The notes: generated by a model not told the origin, from the letters alone. DNA of 64,000 nt from Rhodopirellula sp. P2 (GCF_028768465.1 NZ_CP118225.1:6491001-6555000); one strand, 5' to 3'; positions 10,122 through 18,222 are shown, counted from the stretch's first letter. Program-made: numbers and translations.

Positions 10122-10161
10122 CGGCGCGAGCCGCCCGGTGTGTCACCGGAGGGCTCGCGCC
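10122..10161. repeat. Hairpin GGCGCGAGCC...GGGCTCGCGCC
   Basis: An 18-base arm and its near-complement flank a three-base loop; a related hairpin with inverted order of arms lies inside 15735-15785. It may act as a terminator for the genes at 8276 and 9826, or be a dispersed palindromic repeat. Confidence 0.6.
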
Positions 10162-10341
10162 CTTCCCCTACCTTTTGAATCCCGAAGTTGTTTCCGAATG
10201 GTTCCTAATCGGGAAGAGTTTGACGAATTGTTCGTCAAGTTGGTTTGCCCAACTTCCAGGTGGGAAGATCAGTCGGATTGGTCTGACAAGACGGTTCTTC
10301 CGAGGGCCTCTTCTCGTCGGCAGCGACCGCGAGAACTGTTT

Positions 10342-10440
10342 GAGCAGTTCGGCAAGAATGATCGGGCATCATCATGTGAGCCGTTTGGGCGTTCGCCTGG
10401 ACAGCGAAATGCTTGGTCTTGACAGCGTTTCAAGCTGCGG
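10342..10440 (+). repeat. Degenerate copy of the 130-bp palindromic repeat
   Basis: Contains GAGCAGTTCGGCAAGAATGA and GTGAGCCGTTTGGGCGTTCG, the left half of the family described at 10589, then diverges. The flanking bases 10165-10340 hold small hairpins (for example TTGACGAA/TTCGTCAA near 10220) and no convincing gene. Confidence 0.6.
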
Positions 10441-10459
10441 AGGTTTAGTTCCTCGACTT

Positions 10460-10527
10460 CGCCCCAACGGGGCAGCCCTACGCCAGCCCAGGGCAACGCC
10501 CTGGGTTTTGGCTGCCCCGTTGGGGCG
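10460..10527. repeat. Perfect 18-bp-arm hairpin (CGCCCCAACGGGGCAGCC)
   Basis: Arms at 10460-10477 and 10510-10527 are exact reverse complements, and the interior contains a second CCCAGGG/CCCTGGG stem. It is a dispersed palindrome or terminator type structure, not coding. Confidence 0.75.
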
Positions 10528-10588
10528 GAGGAAAGAACAGAAATCAACAACGCATCTTCCGCGTCAACACCAAACATTTGGCAGTCCA

Positions 10589-10934
10589 GCGTTCGCCCCG
10601 GTTGGACGTGGAAGCAACCACGCTTGCCAAGACATTTCAAATGCCGAAATCCTCCTGCCGACCTGTTGCGGGTGAAGCAGGCACGCAGAAATGATTGGGT
10701 TTCCCCGTGTGAGCCGTTTGGGCGTTAGCCCCGGTTGAACGTGGAAGCAACCACGCTTGCCAAGACATTTCAGATACCGAAAGACTCCTGCCAACCTGTT
10801 GCGGGTGAAGCAGGTACGCAGGAATGATTGGGTTTCCCCTTGTGAGCCGTTTGGGCGTTAGCCCCGGTTTTGCGTGGCAACCGTGGCGAACGCCAAACGG
10901 CTCACAAACCCGATGACACCGGCGTACCTGCTTA
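10589..10934 (+). repeat. Three palindromic repeat units in tandem, 133-bp period
   Basis: The core GCGTTNGCCCCGGTT occurs at 10589, 10722 and 10855, exactly 133 bp apart. The first unit is truncated on its left, the second (10674-10804) is type I, the third (10807-10934) is type II. Type II is one long inverted repeat whose two arms each hold a GTGAGCCGTTTGGCGTT-like block; type I has the left half followed by a different right half ending CTGCC..CTG. Unit ends are AAGCAGG and CCTGCTT. Confidence 0.85.
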
Positions 10935-10993
10935 AAATAAAACGGCCTCCACCGACATCGGCCTTTCGCTCCATCCACCAATGAGTCAGCACC

Positions 10994-11122
10994 TTGCTAG
11001 ACGACTTCGATCTTTTCGGCGATGTGAGCGGATCCGACAGTTCCATTGGCTGTGGAGGGCTCATCTTCACATTCGCCCTCGCGGCTCTCCTGTTCATCCT
11101 CGTTTCGGTTTGGATGTCGTGA
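10994..11122 (+). CDS. Possible 42-residue single-span membrane protein (TTG start)
   Basis: A short frame from a TTG codon gives an acidic N-terminus (LDDFDLFGDVSGSDSS) followed by a glycine/cysteine turn and a hydrophobic segment LIFTFALAALLFILVSVW, then a stop. The charge-then-membrane pattern is protein-like, but there is no clear ribosome binding site and no ATG. It lies just inside the repeat at 10807-10934. Uncertain. Confidence 0.3.
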   Translation: MLDDFDLFGDVSGSDSSIGCGGLIFTFALAALLFILVSVWMS

Positions 11123-11459
11123 GCGCATCTTCTTCTTGCGGAATCGCATCGCCCCAGGCGGATTCCGATTCGCCCAAACCCGCGTTGGTCAAACACACCT
11201 CCGCTCCCAAACCCACGTGATCAGGCACGCACCGGCGTCGGCCACCGGTGTATCACAATCAACCGCGGGATGTGGTGTCGGTGTGCACCACCGAATGCAA
11301 TTTGCAAGAAAGTTTCCAATGTTCTGTTTGTCCAACTTTGTGCACGAAGGACATGCGCGAATCTGCGTCTTTGCCCACGAAAATAAAGAAACGGACGTGA
11401 GACTTCCTCGCCGCCAGCCCGTGTGAGTCTCGGAGTTGATCGCTCGGAGCCGAAGCCAA
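11123..11459. other. Non-coding spacer
   Basis: No supportable gene. It lies between the small membrane ORF and the 3' end of the Shedu-like gene and contains no obvious terminator hairpin. Confidence 0.4.
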
Positions 11460-12857
11460 CTATCTTCCTTCTTCGCTTGGACTCAAAAGTGAGTGGATAT
11501 CTTTTAGTTTTGCTGCCAACTCATCAAATGTAAAGATGCTGACGTCCCGCGAATTGTGTCTTATAAGCTCAAACGACTTTCGCTCAACTCGTGACTCGGG
11601 TGTTGTACCGATTATCAAGACACAATCGACCATAAATGTTTCGATGTCATAGAGTCCAGCATTTTCCTTTATCGAAGCAATCTCTCTCTGGAATTTGTAC
11701 TTTTGGTCAAGCAACTGACCAATTGACCCGGCAAACTCATGTGACGGAGAATAGAGACCAGCACGATATTCAGCAGACCTCAGAATCTTAGTGCTTGGCT
11801 TCTTGATTTCAACGAGTGCAGAATTCTGAGTCAATCGATTCTTCACCAAAAAATCCGTTATCTTGTCACCTGAACCAGTGATCGTACGTCCTCCAACCGA
11901 CGCCTGATCTTGGATCTTTAGAATCGGATACCCAAAGACAAGCGACAAAAGATATGGATTGTCAGACAATAATCCCTGCCAGTCTCCCTCTGACGACTTG
12001 CGTGCCAATAGCTTGTCAACCTCAGAGATAAGCCACTCCAAATTCATCAGCTCGATGTCTTGCTGTAGCTCAATCACTCTTTTTCGACTCACCGAATGGA
12101 TCGCTTTTTGGTTGTTAATGACCAGTTCGACAATCGCTTCTGAATCGCGTCTGGATGGCCGCTCTGCAAACGATGTTGACGAAACAAATTTGTGAATGAC
12201 TCCTTTTTTCAGGCCCCTCTTTCGTGCGGGGAATTTCTCGGGATCCAATTTCGTGAGGATCTTGTTGTGGACGAGAATGTCTCGATCCTGTCTCGCTTCG
12301 GACCGATAATTCTCGGTAATCCTGTTGATCGCTTTTCTCAACTCCTCGAATTCATCAAAGGAAATTACCAATCCGTAGTCATGTAGCCCCGTCGGCTCTG
12401 TCTTACTAATGACGAGACTTTCAACGTCCGGAATTTCCTCCACGGCAAAAATAATACTCTGGTAATCCTTGACTAGCCCCAAACCGTACTCGTAGTCTTT
12501 GATGAAACCTGCGGGGAACTCCTCGAGCAAAGAAACAACTTCGACTGGTGATTTAGGCGTATCAAAATCGAATCCATCGAGTACTAGTGACACTAATCGC
12601 TCGTACTTTCTTTCGAAAAAGCGTTCATGGCCAGCAAGAGTGTTGATGGGTGAGATTTCTACGAAGTTGTCCTGTCCGTTTACGAGAAGGATCTGACGTT
12701 TGGCTTTTGTACGGTCTGCGTCAGTCTTGTCTGGGCCCGAAGACATTTGCCACTTGCTGAGCGAAGGCAGAAGATCAACTGCAACACAGTTTGGGAACTC
12801 TTCGCTAATGACCAGATCATCTGCGGGATTGCAGTTCGGATCATGGAGTCTCGCCAT
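11460..12857 (-). CDS. sduA: Shedu-type anti-phage nuclease (DUF4263)
   Basis: A 465-residue protein whose C-terminal third matches the DUF4263 nuclease of the single-gene Shedu defence system. The PD-(D/E)xK core is visible as D331 and D335 in GSGDKITDFL, then E350-x-K352 in ALVEIKKPSTK; LLSDNPYLLSLVFG just before is the usual helix preceding this fold, and a Q-containing helix (GSIGQLLDQ) follows. The N-terminal 270 residues are likely the sensor region and match nothing I can name. Base composition is visibly more AT-rich than the flanking genes, consistent with transfer. It sits in a repeat-bracketed island with a recombinase relic and the gene at 13492. Confidence 0.85.
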   Translation of the reverse strand: MARLHDPNCNPADDLVISEEFPNCVAVDLLPSLSKWQMSSGPDKTDADRTKAKRQILLVNGQDNFVEISPINTLAGHERFFERKYERLVSLVLDGFDFDTPKSPVEVVSLLEEFPAGFIKDYEYGLGLVKDYQSIIFAVEEIPDVESLVISKTEPTGLHDYGLVISFDEFEELRKAINRITENYRSEARQDRDILVHNKILTKLDPEKFPARKRGLKKGVIHKFVSSTSFAERPSRRDSEAIVELVINNQKAIHSVSRKRVIELQQDIELMNLEWLISEVDKLLARKSSEGDWQGLLSDNPYLLSLVFGYPILKIQDQASVGGRTITGSGDKITDFLVKNRLTQNSALVEIKKPSTKILRSAEYRAGLYSPSHEFAGSIGQLLDQKYKFQREIASIKENAGLYDIETFMVDCVLIIGTTPESRVERKSFELIRHNSRDVSIFTFDELAAKLKDIHSLLSPSEEGR

Positions 12858-13079
12858 TCGGTCACCGCTCGGGGTTTCGTGGATAGTTGGCTGCGGAAGA
12901 CGTGTTCTGCGCAGATTTCAGGCGACAGCATCACAGACACCGAATGTAGTTGCTATCGCAAGTTGTTGCATGAAGTTGCATCGACCAACGAGAATTTGGC
13001 AACCGCGTTGGGCGCGTCGGTCACTTTCACCTCCGCAACGAACCGTGGCCGGATTTCAGTGCTCCGGTTTCATCAACCG

Positions 13080-13480
13080 GGATCCGTCGCGTCAGCTCGA
13101 ACTATCCTGGAAAGTCACATTTCCATTCCCAGATTCGGAAGTCGAGCAAGGAGCATTCATCCCGTAGCATGTCGAGAGAAGCTTACAGAGGTAGTCGACA
13201 GCAACGCGGGAGATTCTCCAGGTGTCGACAAGTTTTCCATCCGCTATCCAACTCTATTGCAAAGCCAAAAAGCACTCGAAGGGCACCAGGAACGAATACA
13301 AAGCCACAGTGAGAAAGTGGATCAGTTGGGGCAAGTAATTCCTCTGGAACATCTATCCCGATCAAGCATTCGAGATTTTCTGGATTGGGGTTGCGACGAT
13401 AAGGTTGAACAAGGAGGTGAGAATCCGGAGCGGACATCGAACAAGGCATGCGATCATGCTCTTGCAACTTACAACTCGAC
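13080..13480 (+). pseudogene. Decayed tyrosine recombinase/integrase, N-terminal part
   Basis: Two reading frames join into a phage-integrase core-binding domain. The frame ending near 13338 gives AIQLYCKAKKHSKGTRNEYK and then ATVRKWISWGK; the next frame gives IPLEHLSRSSIRDFLDW, then NPERTSNKACDHA. Upstream pieces (GKSHF, PRFGSRAR) look like the Arm-type DNA-binding start of the same proteins. At least two frameshifts are needed and the catalytic domain is absent; similarity stops just before the gene at 13492. A long open frame covering 12747-13709 on this strand is the accidental result of this relic plus antisense of its neighbours. Confidence 0.6.
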
Positions 13481-13491
13481 TGACTGTGCGG

Positions 13492-14436
13492 TCACCAGCG
13501 AAATTTGTCTTGTGTTTCTCCGCACGTTAGGCAGTCGTCTTCATACAGCACATCACCCTGGCATTCCTCGTCAAGACATTTCGATCGCTCGACGTCAAAA
13601 GTTTCTTCGCAAACAAAGCAGTACAGCTCGCGCTGCCCCGGCTCCTTTGTGGGGAAGAACGCTGACAATGTTCGCAATCCCCAATCGGCACACTCACCTT
13701 GACAGCTAGGACACCTATAGTAACGCCGCCTTTTATTGAGTCCCAAGAAACGATGCAACTGGGCAGGCTCAAGCACTTCCATAAGTATGCCAAACTCCCG
13801 TCCGAGGACGCAATTTACGCAGGAATCCTCGTAGTCCTCAACATCAGAAACTTGGTATTCCCTCCTAACTCCAAACCATTTCTGTTGCCCTATCAAATGC
13901 TCCGAGACAACTAAGCAGTTCACAAGAATCTCTTTCGCAACAAGCTTGAGACTGTTGTCGACGCTGTGGACCAACACGTTACGTTTCCTGCGAAGTTGGG
14001 TAAACAAGTCAGTAAATTCGTCGTCGAGCGGATTCTCGGAAACAGCGCCATACAGCCGGCACAAATCTTGTGCATCGACTGTTTTGAAATCGGCAAAGCG
14101 AATATTCCCATCACTGTTTTGCTTAGGCCATTCCGCAACCTTGTTGGCAATCAGGAGATACGGACTGATTCTTGCGATCCTTCCTTTCAACAGAAACTCA
14201 GTACCCTGAACGGACAGACTCAAGGACTGACCAAGGTGCTTCTGCACCCTCTGCCAAAAACGTTGCTCTTGTTCACTTGGAGCATCATCATCTTCGTCGT
14301 CAGCCGAGGCATCCCACCACGTTTCTTTGGCGTCGTTCACATGCAATAGATGAGAGATTGCCTCAGTCCACGCCAAGTTCAAATACCCAAATCCGGACTC
14401 TTCGTAGTGGGAAGCATTCGGTACTTCGATAATCAA
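13492..14436 (-). CDS. Unknown protein with HEPN-like RX4H motif and zinc-ribbon cysteines
   Basis: The 314-residue protein begins at a TTG codon with GGA about seven bases upstream; no ATG exists before the upstream in-frame stop. Residues about 60-185 are helical and contain RKRNVLVHS, with R152 and H157 in the RX4-6H spacing of HEPN RNase active sites. The C-terminal 110 residues hold cysteine pairs C206/C209, C242/C245, C273/C276 and C302/C305, enough for two or three zinc ribbons. I do not recognise the family. Its position beside a Shedu nuclease and an integrase relic suggests a defence role, which is inference. Lower GC than the core genes, like its neighbour. Confidence 0.75.
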   Translation of the reverse strand: MIIEVPNASHYEESGFGYLNLAWTEAISHLLHVNDAKETWWDASADDEDDDAPSEQEQRFWQRVQKHLGQSLSLSVQGTEFLLKGRIARISPYLLIANKVAEWPKQNSDGNIRFADFKTVDAQDLCRLYGAVSENPLDDEFTDLFTQLRRKRNVLVHSVDNSLKLVAKEILVNCLVVSEHLIGQQKWFGVRREYQVSDVEDYEDSCVNCVLGREFGILMEVLEPAQLHRFLGLNKRRRYYRCPSCQGECADWGLRTLSAFFPTKEPGQRELYCFVCEETFDVERSKCLDEECQGDVLYEDDCLTCGETQDKFRW

Positions 14437-14542
14437 CTTTCGTTCCTGTTGTTTCGTGCTTTTCGGGTCATTTCACATGAAGAAAGAGCTGGTTGCAGAA
14501 CGATGAGTTCATATTCGCTGAGAATTTTTGCAGGCGACCAAG

Positions 14543-14671
14543 CTAAGCAGGTACGCAGGTGTCATCGGGTATGTGAGCCGTTGGCGTTAGCCACGGTTTT
14601 CACTCGCAACCGGGGCTAACGCCCAAACGGCTCACATGGTTGTGCCCGATCATTCCAGCCGACCTGCTTAG
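14543..14671 (-). repeat. Type II palindromic repeat, inverted relative to 10807-10934
   Basis: Begins CTAAGCAGGTACGCAGGTG and ends GACCTGCTTAG. The two halves contain GTGAGCCGTTGGCGTTAGCC and its inverted counterpart GGCTAACGCCCAAACGGC, so the whole unit can fold into one hairpin. It is the reverse complement arrangement of the unit at 10807, and the two enclose the Shedu island. Confidence 0.85.
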
Positions 14672-15220
14672 CTCCCCTCGGACAACGTTCTACCATTGTC
14701 TACTCAGAGTGTAGCACCGCGTTTGCATTCAGCACACGGCGACATGGTGTTCAAGTTAGATCGGCTTCGGTATGGCAACTCCGAGTCGACACTGTGAGTG
14801 GGGTCTTTCTTCCGGATCAGCTTACAAGTGTTCCGTTGGCCGAGTCCGGTTGCTCAGTGACCGAAGCACGCTGAGTATGATGGCCAATCCGCAGCGGATG
14901 GACAAGCCGATAGGTCGCGGAAGACTGTCAAATTGCTTTCGGTCCCGAAGACCGACGCTGCACGGGTGGCCGACACCGGTGTACCGAGTTTGTGGCTGCC
15001 AAGGCGGAACGATGCTCCAAGTCTCGTCGCCTGCTTCCGATTCGCCAACCATTCTCGGTCGAAAATGAGTGAGGAGCGGCGAAGCTTTGCTCGTTGAACC
15101 CTGGGCGAGTTTGGAGCCGCATTGGGTGAGCGACTTTTTCTGAAAATCGGTGTCGGGCAGCGTGGCGAAATGGCGGGGGTCAGGTTGAGGACTTAACCGA
15201 CCGTCAATCGAGAACCACAC
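14672..15220. other. Long spacer without a recognisable gene
   Basis: Short open frames exist on both strands but none has composition, motif or context support. It probably contains the promoter of the thioredoxin-like gene at 15221. Confidence 0.4.
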
Positions 15221-15733
15221 ATGAACGATCAAGACTACGAGCTTCCATCCGTTGAGACGATGGATCCACGCCCGCTGCCAAAGCCCCTGTTTCATTTTTG
15301 GCGTTGCTTCTGGCTGACGTTCCTTGTTGTTTCACTGGGCTATGCTTGGCATTGCTTCTACGTTCCCGCGAACGAGATCGCTTGGGCGAAAGACTACGCT
15401 TCGGCGAAGCGGCATGCAGCCAAGGCCGACAAACCGATCCTGCTCTCTTTCACTGCCAACTGGTGTGTTCCCTGCCGCGTCATGAAACGCCAAGTCTGGG
15501 CCGATTCCCAGGTGATGGAGTTGGTCAATGCGGAGTTTGTCCCGGTGGCGATTGACGTGGGCGATCCGGAAAACGCCGAGATCATGGCGGACTACGGGAT
15601 CGAAAGTTCTCCCGTCACCATTGTCTGCGACTCACAAGGGAAAACGCTGGATTGGCGAGCAGGAGGAATCAGCAAACCGGTCTTCCTCGAATTGCTTGAT
15701 TCGTCGCATTCGTTACGCGTGAACAACAAGTGA
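15221..15733 (+). CDS. Membrane-anchored thioredoxin-like protein
   Basis: A 170-residue protein with a single N-terminal membrane segment (about 27-47, FWRCFWLTFLVVSLGYAW) and a periplasmic thioredoxin fold. The redox motif is FTANWCVPCRVMK (CVPC) and the cis-proline is in SSPVTIVCD. This is the Thioredoxin_7/DsbD-gamma-like type used to keep exported proteins or cytochrome precursors reduced. The stop codon lies inside one arm of the inverted repeat at 15718-15814. Confidence 0.8.
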   Translation: MNDQDYELPSVETMDPRPLPKPLFHFWRCFWLTFLVVSLGYAWHCFYVPANEIAWAKDYASAKRHAAKADKPILLSFTANWCVPCRVMKRQVWADSQVMELVNAEFVPVAIDVGDPENAEIMADYGIESSPVTIVCDSQGKTLDWRAGGISKPVFLELLDSSHSLRVNNK

Positions 15734-15814
15734 CGTGGCGGAAAGACGCGAGCCCTCCGGTTCCTCACCGGGCGGCTTGCGCCACACCGCTAACATCGTC
15801 ACTTGTTGTTCACG
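15718..15814. terminator. Large nested hairpin over the 3' end of the thioredoxin-like gene
   Basis: Outer arms CGTGAACAACAAGTGAC (15718-15734) and its exact reverse complement (15798-15814) enclose inner GTGGCG/CGCCAC arms and a GC-rich core related to the hairpin at 10122-10161. The outer left arm is the last codons and stop of the gene. It could terminate transcription; there is no U-tract. Confidence 0.55.
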
Positions 15815-15837
15815 TGGTCCTTAGCTGAGCGGCGGTT

Positions 15838-15964
15838 GAAGCAGGTCGGCAGGAATGATCACGCACAACCATGTGAGCCGTTTGGGCGTTCGCCCCGGTT
15901 GTGCGTGAAAACCGTGGCCAATGCCAACGGCTCACATCCCCGATGACACCTGCGTACCTGCTTC
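15838..15964 (+). repeat. Type II palindromic repeat
   Basis: GAAGCAGGTCGGCAGGAATG at the left end, ACCTGCGTACCTGCTTC at the right end, and two inverted GTGAGCCGTT blocks inside. Same orientation as 10807-10934. Confidence 0.85.
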
Positions 15965-16155
15965 GCAGGATTTTCATGGAAGGAGTGCGGGCCGCTGGCG
16001 TCCCACCACCGCCGGATTGAACAACGGAATGGTTCTGAACGTTCTTCGAGCGGAACTGGATTGGCTGCCCGGCTAGCCGACCTTCTATCGTGCAGTGGCA
16101 GACGATTCTCCTTCGGACTCGTCGCCATCGATCATCGCAGAGAAAAGGTATTCCG

Positions 16156-16782
16156 ATGTCCCGTCGAAAATTCATGTCCGGTGCGATCGTTGCGGCTCTG
16201 GTCACTGCCGGAGTGTTTGTGTTGAGCCGAACCACGCGAGCGGGTTACGAATCGGCGGAATACAAAGTCGTCGAGTCCGACGGTGAGTTCGAAATTCGCG
16301 AGTACCCCGACCTGATGCTGGTCGCCACGAAGACCAAGATCGATGCTCAGGGCCGCGACGGCAGCTTCATGAAGCTGTTTCGTTACATCTCAGGAGCCAA
16401 CGAATCGGAGCAGAAAATTTCCATGACCACGCCCGTCTTCATGGAAAACGACAAGGCGGATTCGGAAGTCCAGATGGGATTTGTGATGCCCAAGGAAGTC
16501 GCGGTGGAAGGCGTTCCCTCGCCGACCGGTCCCGATGTGGATGTCCGCAAACGAACCGGCGGACGCTTTGCCGTGATCCGATTCGCTGGCAAATTGGACA
16601 AGAAATTGGCCCAAGAATCCGAAGCCAAACTACGAGCCTGGATGGAAACCAAGGGTCTGACGGCAGCCGTCAACGACGACACCGATTCGAGTGAAACCAG
16701 CGGAGTCGAAGCCGCATCGTACGATCCTCCCTTCACCCCCGCTCCCCTGCGTCGCAACGAAGTCTTGATCCGACTGAAGTAG
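16156..16782 (+). CDS. SOUL family heme-binding protein
   Basis: A 208-residue protein with an N-terminal hydrophobic signal or anchor (about 8-27) and then the SOUL/HBP domain: YESAEYKVVESDGEFEIREY, the RYISGANES stretch, and MTTPVFME in the central strand. Bacterial members are thought to bind haem or porphyrins in the periplasm, though function is poorly defined. ATG at 16156 is preceded by AAGG with good spacing; the longer frame upstream is non-coding in character. Flanked on both sides by palindromic repeats. Confidence 0.85.
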   Translation: MSRRKFMSGAIVAALVTAGVFVLSRTTRAGYESAEYKVVESDGEFEIREYPDLMLVATKTKIDAQGRDGSFMKLFRYISGANESEQKISMTTPVFMENDKADSEVQMGFVMPKEVAVEGVPSPTGPDVDVRKRTGGRFAVIRFAGKLDKKLAQESEAKLRAWMETKGLTAAVNDDTDSSETSGVEAASYDPPFTPAPLRRNEVLIRLK

Positions 16783-16837
16783 TCACCTCGCTCCGAAAGA
16801 GCCAGCCTCGCGGGTTCGGAAGATGATGGATTGACTG

Positions 16838-16967
16838 CTAAGCAGTTCAGCAGGAGTCTTTCAGCATTTTGAATGTTTTGGGCAGCGTCGTTGCTCCCAC
16901 GTACAACCGGGGCGAACGCCCAAACGGCTCACATGGTTTTGCTCGATCATTCCTGCCGACCTGCTTA
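16838..16967 (-). repeat. Type I palindromic repeat
   Basis: Reverse-oriented copy: starts CTAAGCAGTTCAGCAGGAGT and ends TGCCGACCTGCTTA. It is closely similar to the units at 23266 and 30805 and lies between the convergent SOUL and channel genes. Confidence 0.85.
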
Positions 16968-17067
16968 CCAATCGTCCGTTGTTTGTTCTTCCCAGTGACA
17001 GCCAAGACCAACCATCTTTCAACAAGGCGTTTTCAACGCCAAGGTCGCTGCCGGTTCCGGCCATCGT

Positions 17068-18222
17068 TCAGGGTTGGCTTTCGCCAAAGTAAGTCGCCAA
17101 CACGTCATCCCACTCAGGGCTCGACGTCTGGCGTAGCAGAATCCGATTGATCGGTTCTCGCAACTCACTGTCACTCGGCAAGGCGATGGCATAACTCTGG
17201 CGTTCAAACGTGATCGGCAGCACAAAGGCCTCGCCAGGATAGTTCTGATGAGTCTGGTATCTCAGAATGGGAGCGTCGTAGACCACTGCGTCACACTGGC
17301 CCGCCACCAAGCTCTGCAGCGCCGTTTCAACATCTGGGTGATTGGCGGAATTGATATGCCGAGCTCGAAGATAGTCCGCTGAAGTCGATCCTTCCACGGT
17401 CGCAACCTTCGCCCGAGAAAGATCGGCTGGGCCTTCGATCTGGGAACGCAGTTCCGTCAACGTCAACGCGGACGTCACCGCCGCGGTGAATCCAGCGATG
17501 ATGAACAGCCCGGCAAACATCCAAATCAAACCAATCAAACGCCCCCCCAGGGTACGCGGAACCTTGTCCCCGTAGCCGACCGTGGTCAGAGTCACTGCAG
17601 CCCACCACATGCCGGCCGCGATCCCCTTGACCCAACCCTTGTCGAATTGCTCTCGGTTGTGCCTTCGCTCGAACAGGTAAATGCCAACCGCACTGACCAG
17701 CATGGCCAGCACCAACCCCGCCAAGATGCGAAAAAAGGTTCTCGACAAGATCGCGTCCATGATGCCCGACCATCCCGAACCGCGTGGCCGCGATCCCACC
17801 GCGATCCCCAATCCCGAGGTATGAAAGGAGTGGGTGAAGTCCATCCGTTTTTCGCGTTCGTAGTTCACCGTGATCGCCGCGACGGCCATATCAACCTCAC
17901 CAGATTCGACCGCCTGCAACATCTCAGGCAAAGAAAATCTCAGCAGCTCCACTTCAATCTCGTGGCCTGATTCGATTTCCAACTCAGCCTTGATGTCACG
18001 CAGCAAATCCATGCTGATCCCAACCCACTGGCCGTCCTCATTGAGCATTGCAAACGGTGGCACCTCCCGCGTCGCCACCACCAATTGATTGGGCACGCTC
18101 AGCCGGACTGCGTCGTCATCTTTGGTTTCTCCCAGCGTCCCATCCTGAGCCCAGCAGGAAATCGCCCACAACGAAAGAAGCAGTCCTCCCGTCAAGCTTC
18201 GACTTCCAATTGAGTGTTGCAT
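17068..18222 (-). CDS. GluR0-like prokaryotic ionotropic receptor (ligand-gated K+ channel)
   Basis: A 384-residue protein with a signal peptide (1-25), then a periplasmic binding-protein lobe split by a channel: S1 about 45-145 with AAITVNYEREKRMDFT (the conserved Arg that binds an amino-acid carboxylate), a membrane helix at 163-184, a pore loop with the potassium filter TVGYGD at 214-219, a second helix at 228-253, and S2 to the end. This is the layout of cyanobacterial GluR0, which is gated by amino acids and passes K+. It would sit in the inner membrane with the sensor outside. No obvious partner gene; it lies 104 bp upstream of the end of the kinase operon on the same strand, transcribed away from it. 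Confidence 0.85.
   Translation of the reverse strand: MQHSIGSRSLTGGLLLSLWAISCWAQDGTLGETKDDDAVRLSVPNQLVVATREVPPFAMLNEDGQWVGISMDLLRDIKAELEIESGHEIEVELLRFSLPEMLQAVESGEVDMAVAAITVNYEREKRMDFTHSFHTSGLGIAVGSRPRGSGWSGIMDAILSRTFFRILAGLVLAMLVSAVGIYLFERRHNREQFDKGWVKGIAAGMWWAAVTLTTVGYGDKVPRTLGGRLIGLIWMFAGLFIIAGFTAAVTSALTLTELRSQIEGPADLSRAKVATVEGSTSADYLRARHINSANHPDVETALQSLVAGQCDAVVYDAPILRYQTHQNYPGEAFVLPITFERQSYAIALPSDSELREPINRILLRQTSSPEWDDVLATYFGESQP

Noticed and set aside
10137-10675. ORFs of 94 and 166 residues over the hairpins and repeats
   Set aside because: They are translations of palindromic repeat DNA with no independent support.
12747-13709. 320-residue open frame on the + strand
   Set aside because: Its two ends are antisense to real genes. 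Only its middle resembles a protein (integrase core-binding domain), and that part needs another frame to be complete.
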